A stretch of 64,000 bases of DNA from Streptomyces deccanensis (GTDB lineage: Bacteria > Actinomycetota > Actinomycetes > Streptomycetales > Streptomycetaceae). The notes beneath the pieces are model-generated. The model searched no databases and was not told where the DNA came from. It saw only the letters and a program-made list of their open reading frames with translations. Positions 59,316 to 64,000 of this stretch are shown in pieces. Location: the NCBI RefSeq assembly GCF_022385335.1, contig NZ_CP092431.1, positions 1,550,001 to 1,614,000 of the forward strand, written 5' to 3'. Within the stretch, counting starts at the first letter, position 1; the number at the start of each line of letters is the position of its first letter. The position numbers and the translations under genes are program-made.

Positions 59316-59960
59316 ATGGACACCACGCAGCGGACCGACCAGGAGCGGTCCGCCGACCGCCGTCGGCGCGAGCTGCTGGAGGCCGCGGACCGAGTCGTGC
59401 TCCGCGACGGCCCCGGAGCGTCGATGAACGCCATCGCCGCCGAGGCCGGCATCACCAAGCCGATCCTGTATCGCCACTTCGGCGACAAGGGCGGACTCTA
59501 CGCCGCCCTCGCCCAGCGTCACACCGACGCCCTCCTCGACTCCCTGCGGGCCGCGCTGGACGCCCCGGCGGAGCGCCGCGAACGCGTCGAGGCGACCCTC
59601 GACACCTACCTGGCGGCCATCGAGGCCCGCCCCCAGGTGTACCGCTTCCTCATGCACCCCGCCGAGGGCGGCCAGCCCGGCGACCAGGGCTTCGACGTCG
59701 GCAAGCACTCGGCCCCCCTCCTGCGCCGCATGGGCGAAGAACTCGGCACCGTCATAGAGGACCGACTCGACCTCGGCCCCGACAGCCGCCAACTGGCACG
59801 TGTCTGGGGCCACGGCATCGTCGGCATGATGCACGCGGCGGGCGACTGGTGGCTCGGCGAACAACCCCTCACCCGCGCCGAGTTGGTCCGCAGCCTCGCA
59901 GACCTCCTCTGGGGCCGCCTGGCAGCAGCGGGCGACAAGGTCGGCGGCCCGGGCTTCTAG
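59316..59960 (+). CDS. TetR-family regulator of fatty acid oxidation
   Basis: This 214-residue protein starts at ATG 59316 with GGGGGAGAG upstream. The HTH is VLRDGPGASMNAIAAEAGITKPILYRHFGDKGGLYAAL. The C-terminal helical domain (IEARPQVYRFLMHPAEGG ... VWGHGIVGMMHAAGDWWLGEQPLTRAELVRSLADLLWGRL) resembles actinobacterial TetR proteins that sense acyl-CoA. Its divergent partner is an acyl-CoA dehydrogenase with operator-like repeats between, so it is a likely repressor of that gene and itself. Confidence 0.9.
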   Translation: MDTTQRTDQERSADRRRRELLEAADRVVLRDGPGASMNAIAAEAGITKPILYRHFGDKGGLYAALAQRHTDALLDSLRAALDAPAERRERVEATLDTYLAAIEARPQVYRFLMHPAEGGQPGDQGFDVGKHSAPLLRRMGEELGTVIEDRLDLGPDSRQLARVWGHGIVGMMHAAGDWWLGEQPLTRAELVRSLADLLWGRLAAAGDKVGGPGF

Positions 59961-59981
59961 AGGGTTCCGTTCGCGCCCCGT

Positions 59982-60045
59982 CAGGGGCGCGGGGAACTGC
60001 GCGAGAAGCCCCACCGACCCGCACCCGCCGACGAACTCAAGCCCC
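59982..60045 (+). repeat. Dispersed 3'-flanking repeat, copy 4
   Basis: It carries GCGCGGGGAACTGCGCGA, then GAAGCCCCACCGACCCGCAC and GCCGACGAAC. It begins 22 bases after the TetR stop codon in the same direction and reaches into the end of the deformylase gene. Confidence 0.85.
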
Positions 60046-60576
60046 CCACGACGCCCGGGCGGCCTTCCGTAGCACCCGCCGCCGACGCCACCCCGACAGC
60101 CGGTCCACATAAACCCGGCCCTCAAGATGGTCGCACTCGTGCTGCAGGCACCGCGCGAAGAACCCGCTCCCCGACACCCGCACCCGATCCCCGTCCACCG
60201 TGAACCCCTCCACCACGGCCTCGTCGTACCGCTCCACCCCGGCCTCCAAGCCGGGCAGCGACAGACAACCCTCGGGCCCCCGCAGTACGATTCCCCCGGT
60301 CGAGACGAGCCGGGGATTCACCACATGACCGAGATGACGTACGTCCTCGTCGTCCGGACAGTCGTACACGAACACCCGGAGCCCCCGGCCCACCTGGTTC
60401 GCGGCGAGCCCCACCCCCCGCGCGTCGTACATCGTCGCGAACATGTCCTCCACAAGCCGCGCCAGTTCGGGCCCGAACTCCGTCACCTCTTCACAAGGGG
60501 CCTGCAATACGGGGTCCCCGAGCAGTGTCATGGGGAGAACGCGCCCTCGGGCGCCGGGAATCGAGCCGCTTCGCAT
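60037..60576 (-). CDS. def: Peptide deformylase
   Basis: This 179-residue metalloenzyme removes the formyl group from nascent proteins. ATG 60576 (MRSGSIPGARGRVLP) is preferred over an ATG at 60531. Its three motifs are complete: GVGLAANQ, EGCLSLPG with the metal-binding Cys, and HECDH (His146, Glu147, His150). Bacteria often carry several deformylases; this one diverges from murT. It is a housekeeping gene and part of a block often seen together in Streptomyces. Confidence 0.95.
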   Translation of the reverse strand: MRSGSIPGARGRVLPMTLLGDPVLQAPCEEVTEFGPELARLVEDMFATMYDARGVGLAANQVGRGLRVFVYDCPDDEDVRHLGHVVNPRLVSTGGIVLRGPEGCLSLPGLEAGVERYDEAVVEGFTVDGDRVRVSGSGFFARCLQHECDHLEGRVYVDRLSGWRRRRVLRKAARASWGA

Positions 60577-60728
60577 GGCCGCAAGAGTACGTTCGGACCC
60601 GATATCGCCGGTCCGGCCGGTGATACGGCCCCGTCGGGATTCGGGCGCGTGAGTGGATCTCGATAGGCTTTGGTCCACACGTTGCCGGGACTGGGCGCGG
60701 CGCTGTACGCAAGGAGGATCGAGAACTG

Positions 60729-61967
60729 ATGGCAGGCAACTCGGACCCGCTCACGCCGCGGGCCAAGCTGGCCGTGACGGCGGGCAAGGCGGTCGCGGCG
60801 GCATCGCGTGCCGCGGGACGCGGTAGCGGATCTGTGATCGGCGGCCGGGTGGCACTGAAACTCGACCCCGACCTCCTCGCCCGGCTCGCACAGAGCCTGG
60901 ACGTCGTCCTGGTCTCCGCCACCAACGGCAAGACCACCACGACCCGACTGATCGCCGAGGCGCTGCGGGCCGCGGGCCCCGTCGTCTCGAACGCGCTCGG
61001 CGCCAACATGCCCGCGGGCATCACCTCGGCCCTCGCCGGGAACTCGGACGCCAAGTTCGCGGTGATCGAGGTCGACGAGAAGTACCTCGCCGGTGTCGCG
61101 CGGGACACCGACCCCAAGTGCATCGCGCTGCTCAACCTCTCCCGCGACCAGCTCGACCGCGCCGCCGAGACCCGCATGATGGCGGAGGCGTGGCGGGAGG
61201 GCCTGGCCGGCACCAAGGCCGTCGTCGTGGCCAACTGCGACGACCCGCTGATCGTGTGGGCGGCCTCGTCGTCCCCGAACGTGATCTGGGTCGCGGTCGG
61301 CCAGATGTGGAAGGACGACGCCTGGTCCTGCCCGTCCTGCGGCGGTGTGATGCAGCGCCCCGGCGACGACTGGTTCTGCGGCGAGTGCGGTTTCCGCCGC
61401 CCCACCCCGAGCTGGGCGCTCTCCGGCGACCACGTCCTGGACCCGCACGGTTCGGCCTGGCCGATCCATCTGCAGCTGCCGGGCCGCGCCAACAAGGCCA
61501 ACGCCGCCTCCTCGGCCGCCACCGCAGCCGTCTTCGGTGTGCCGCCGCAGGTCGCCCTGGAACGCATGTACCAGGTACAGGCGGTCGCCGGACGGTACGA
61601 CGTGGTCCAGTTCATGCAGCGCGATCTGCGGCTGCTGCTCGCCAAGAACCCGGCGGGCTGGCTGGAGACGTTCTCGCTGATCGACCCGCCGCCGTCGCCG
61701 GTGATCCTCTCGGTGAACGCGCGCGGCGCCGACGGCACCGACACCTCCTGGCTGTGGGACGTGGACTACACCCGGCTCACCGGCCACCCGATCTTCGTGC
61801 TCGGCGACCGCAAGCTGGACCTCGCGGTGCGTCTGGAAGTCGCCAATCAGCACTTCCAGGTCTGCGACACCCTCGACCAGGCGGTGCAGATGTGCCCGCC
61901 GGGCCGGATCGAGGTCATCGCGAACTACACCGCGTTCCAGGACCTGCGCCGCCGCGTGGGCAACTGA
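60729..61967 (+). CDS. murT: Lipid II isoglutaminyl synthase subunit MurT
   Basis: This 412-residue Mur-ligase-like enzyme starts at ATG 60729 with AAGGAGG upstream. The P-loop is VSATNGKTTTTRL, the central Mur domain has a zinc ribbon CPSCGG ... CGECGF inserted, and the C-terminal DUF1727 region follows. With GatD it amidates the alpha-carboxylate of D-Glu in lipid II to D-isoglutamine, using ATP and ammonia from glutamine. gatD lies 48 bases downstream, forming an operon. Confidence 0.96.
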   Translation: MAGNSDPLTPRAKLAVTAGKAVAAASRAAGRGSGSVIGGRVALKLDPDLLARLAQSLDVVLVSATNGKTTTTRLIAEALRAAGPVVSNALGANMPAGITSALAGNSDAKFAVIEVDEKYLAGVARDTDPKCIALLNLSRDQLDRAAETRMMAEAWREGLAGTKAVVVANCDDPLIVWAASSSPNVIWVAVGQMWKDDAWSCPSCGGVMQRPGDDWFCGECGFRRPTPSWALSGDHVLDPHGSAWPIHLQLPGRANKANAASSAATAAVFGVPPQVALERMYQVQAVAGRYDVVQFMQRDLRLLLAKNPAGWLETFSLIDPPPSPVILSVNARGADGTDTSWLWDVDYTRLTGHPIFVLGDRKLDLAVRLEVANQHFQVCDTLDQAVQMCPPGRIEVIANYTAFQDLRRRVGN

Positions 61968-62015
61968 GCGTCCGGCCACGAACGACCATGAACGACTCTG
62001 AGGGGCACTGACTTC

Positions 62016-62747
62016 ATGAGCGACAACAGTCTGCGGGTCGTCTGGGTCTACCCGGACCTGCTCAGCACCTACGGCGACCAGGGCAACGTCCTCGTCGTCG
62101 AGCGCCGGGCGCGTCAGCGCGGCCTGGACGTGGCCCGGCTGGACGTGCGCAGCGACCAGCCGATCCCGACCTCCGGCGACATCTATCTGATCGGCGGCGG
62201 CGAGGACCGGCCGCAGCGGCTGGCCGCCGAGCGGCTGCGCCGTGACCGGCACCTGTACCAGGCGGTGAACAACGGCGCGATCGTCTTCGCGGTCTGCGCC
62301 GGCTACCAGATCCTCGGCCACGAGTTCGTCAACGACCTCGGCCAGCGCGAGCCCGGCCTCGGCCTGCTCGACGTGACGACGACCCGGGGCGAGGGCGAGC
62401 GGTGCGTCGGCGACGTCCTCGCGGACATCGACCCGCGCCTCGGACTGCCGCAGCTGACCGGGTTCGAGAACCACCAGGGCGTCACCCACCTCGGCCCCAC
62501 CGCCCGCCCGCTGGCGCAGGTGCGGCTCGGCAAGGGCAACGGGACGGGCGACGGCACGGAGGGCGCGTACAACGACACCGTGTTCGGTACGTACATGCAC
62601 GGGCCGGTGCTGGCGCGGAACCCGCAGATCGCGGACCTGCTGCTGAAGCTGGCACTGGACGTGAACGCGCTGCCGCCGACCGACGACCGCTGGTTCGAGG
62701 CGCTGCGCGACGAGCGGATCTCGTCGGCCCAGCAGCAGCCCGCGTAA
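62016..62747 (+). CDS. gatD: Lipid II isoglutaminyl synthase glutaminase subunit GatD
   Basis: This is a 243-residue CobB/CobQ-type class I glutaminase. Nucleophile Cys94 is in VCAGYQILG, the position found in Staphylococcus GatD, and the partner His195 in YMHGP. GGGEDRPQRLAAERL forms part of the active-site frame. It supplies ammonia to MurT. ATG 62016 fits family length. Confidence 0.96.
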   Translation: MSDNSLRVVWVYPDLLSTYGDQGNVLVVERRARQRGLDVARLDVRSDQPIPTSGDIYLIGGGEDRPQRLAAERLRRDRHLYQAVNNGAIVFAVCAGYQILGHEFVNDLGQREPGLGLLDVTTTRGEGERCVGDVLADIDPRLGLPQLTGFENHQGVTHLGPTARPLAQVRLGKGNGTGDGTEGAYNDTVFGTYMHGPVLARNPQIADLLLKLALDVNALPPTDDRWFEALRDERISSAQQQPA

Positions 62748-62765
62748 CGCGTCCGGCAGGGGCCC

Positions 62766-62795
62766 GGGCACCTGAGAAACGGTTCCTCAGTGCCC
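62766..62795. terminator. Terminator-like hairpin after gatD
   Basis: GGGCAC-C-TGAG pairs with CTCA-GTGCCC (one bulged C, 9-base loop), 18 bases after the gatD stop. No T-run follows. Confidence 0.6.
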
Positions 62796-62990
62796 GTACG
62801 ACAGCCCATCCGTAGCGGCTCTCGCTCACCTGTGACAGCCCGTCTGACCAGGCCTGCGCTCACCTGTGCGGGGCCGTCCAGCAGGCGGACGCCCGCTACG
62901 GCCCCGCCCCCTGCCGCCGGTAGGGTGGCGGGGATTCCAGCCGGACAACGTGGTCCGGTCCCCGGCCCACGTCGAGAAGGTATTCGGGCT

Positions 62991-64000
62991 ATGCGCATTG
63001 GTGTCCTCACGTCCGGCGGCGACTGTCCTGGACTGAACGCCGTCATCCGGTCCGTCGTGCACCGCGCCGTCGTCGACCACGGCGACGAGGTCATCGGCTT
63101 CCGGGACGGCTGGAAAGGCCTCCTGGAGTGCGACTACCTCAAGCTCGACCTGGACTCCGTGGCCGGCATCCTGGCCCGCGGCGGCACGATCCTCGGATCC
63201 TCCCGGGTCCAGCCCTCGCATCTGCGCGACGGCGTGGAGCGGGCCAAGGGCCATGTCGAGGAGCTGGGTCTCGACGCGATCATCCCCATCGGCGGTGAGG
63301 GCACGCTCAAGGCCGCCCGGCTGATGTCGGACAGCGGGCTGCCGGTCGTCGGCGTGCCGAAGACCATCGACAACGACATCGCGGTCACGGACGTCACGTT
63401 CGGCTTCGACACGGCCGTCGGGGTCGCGACCGAGGCCCTGGACCGGCTGAAGACCACCGCCGAGTCCCACCAGCGGGTGCTGGTCGTGGAGGTCATGGGC
63501 CGCCACACCGGCTGGATCGCGCTCCACTCCGGTATGGCGGCCGGCGCGCACGCCATCGTCGTACCGGAACGGCCCTTCGACATCGACGAGTTGACCACGA
63601 AGGTCGCCGAGCGGTTCTCGGCGGGCAAGCGGTTCGCGATCGTCGTCGCGGCGGAGGGCGCCAAGCCGAAGGCCGGGTCGATGGATTTCGACGAGGGCGG
63701 CAAGGACATCTACGGGCACGAGCGGTTCGCGGGGATCGCGCGGCAGCTGTCGATCGAGCTGGAGCAGCGCCTCGGGAAGGAGGCGCGGCCGGTGATCCTC
63801 GGGCATGTGCAGCGCGGCGGTACGCCGACCGCGTACGACCGGGTGCTGGCGACCCGGTTCGGGTGGCACGCGGTGGAGGCCGTGCACCGGGGTGAGTTCG
63901 GGCACATGACCGCGCTGCGGGGGACCGACATCGTGATGGTGCCGCTCGCGGAGGCGGTGGAGACGTTGAAGACGGTGCCGTCGGAGCGGTACGCCGAGGC
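62991..64000 (+). CDS. pfkA: 6-phosphofructokinase, truncated by the window edge
   Basis: The frame begins at ATG 62991 and is open to the last base (336 codons plus two bases); family length is about 341, so only the last few residues are missing. GVLTSGGDCPGLNAVIRS, IPIGGEGTLKAARL, GVPKTIDNDIAVTD and VLGHVQRGGTPTAYDR-type motifs identify PfkA. Gly after Glu in GGEGT matches the Gly104 of ATP-dependent enzymes, while Lys in PKTIDND occurs in the mixed-substrate group; Streptomyces enzymes of this kind are ATP-dependent. It catalyses fructose-6-phosphate phosphorylation in glycolysis. Confidence 0.96.
   Translation, partial: MRIGVLTSGGDCPGLNAVIRSVVHRAVVDHGDEVIGFRDGWKGLLECDYLKLDLDSVAGILARGGTILGSSRVQPSHLRDGVERAKGHVEELGLDAIIPIGGEGTLKAARLMSDSGLPVVGVPKTIDNDIAVTDVTFGFDTAVGVATEALDRLKTTAESHQRVLVVEVMGRHTGWIALHSGMAAGAHAIVVPERPFDIDELTTKVAERFSAGKRFAIVVAAEGAKPKAGSMDFDEGGKDIYGHERFAGIARQLSIELEQRLGKEARPVILGHVQRGGTPTAYDRVLATRFGWHAVEAVHRGEFGHMTALRGTDIVMVPLAEAVETLKTVPSERYAE

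Overview
The window is high-GC actinobacterial DNA and almost certainly a Streptomyces chromosome. The evidence is a strong G/C bias at third codon positions, many GTG and TTG starts, a conservon (cvnA-D), Tat-dependent secreted enzymes, LacI-type sugar regulators, an LAxTG sorting signal, and a pfkA-gatD-murT-peptide deformylase block. No rRNA, tRNA, CRISPR array or prophage is visible.

Layout. (1) 1-10077 is a lipid-condensation locus: the end of an acyl-CoA carboxylase beta subunit, a fatty-acyl-AMP ligase, an ACP-KS-AT-ACP-TE polyketide synthase, a secreted antigen-85-type esterase, a PucR-type regulator and a secreted cutinase. These gene families and this domain order match the mycolic-acid condensation locus of mycobacteria (accD4-pks13-fadD32, cutinase-like Rv3802c, fbp genes), although Streptomyces is not known to make mycolates. 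This is the most notable system in the window. (2) 10175-15169 holds a secreted lipase-like protein, a small secreted metalloprotease, a stand-alone tnpB element and a pectate lyase whose stop codon lies at the element's right end. (3) 15346-28297 is a plant-cell-wall utilisation island: GH30, GH5 mannanase with CBM2, a broken GH127-like gene, an intact GH127 beta-L-arabinofuranosidase, a sugar ABC transporter and a LacI regulator, with LacI/CebR-like operators between units. (4) 28331-35669 is a mixed stretch: a hydrolase lacking its nucleophile, a SUKH protein, MarR, LacI and TetR regulators, and a secreted amidohydrolase with a discoidin domain. (5) 35673-40814 is a cvnABCD conservon plus an orphan sugar-binding lipoprotein. 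(6) 41209-47951 encodes secreted enzymes: a pectate lyase-pectin methylesterase fusion, a putatively sortase-anchored alginate-lyase-family protein, a phosphodiester glycosidase and a GDPD. (7) 48145-59960 covers acyl-CoA dehydrogenases, oxidoreductases, ATP-dependent DNA ligase, Nudix, aldehyde dehydrogenase and a TetR with operator-like repeats. (8) 60037-64000 carries peptide deformylase, the MurT/GatD lipid II amidation pair and the start of 6-phosphofructokinase.

How the genes fit together. Regions 2, 3 and 6 describe a saprophyte that attacks pectin, mannan and arabinogalactan/extensin outside the cell and imports the released oligosaccharides under LacI control. Region 1 suggests an export-linked alpha-branched lipid pathway. 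A dispersed 3'-flanking repeat occurs four times between 46.6 and 60.0 kb. Functions are assigned from motif recognition in the translated sequence, not from database searches.
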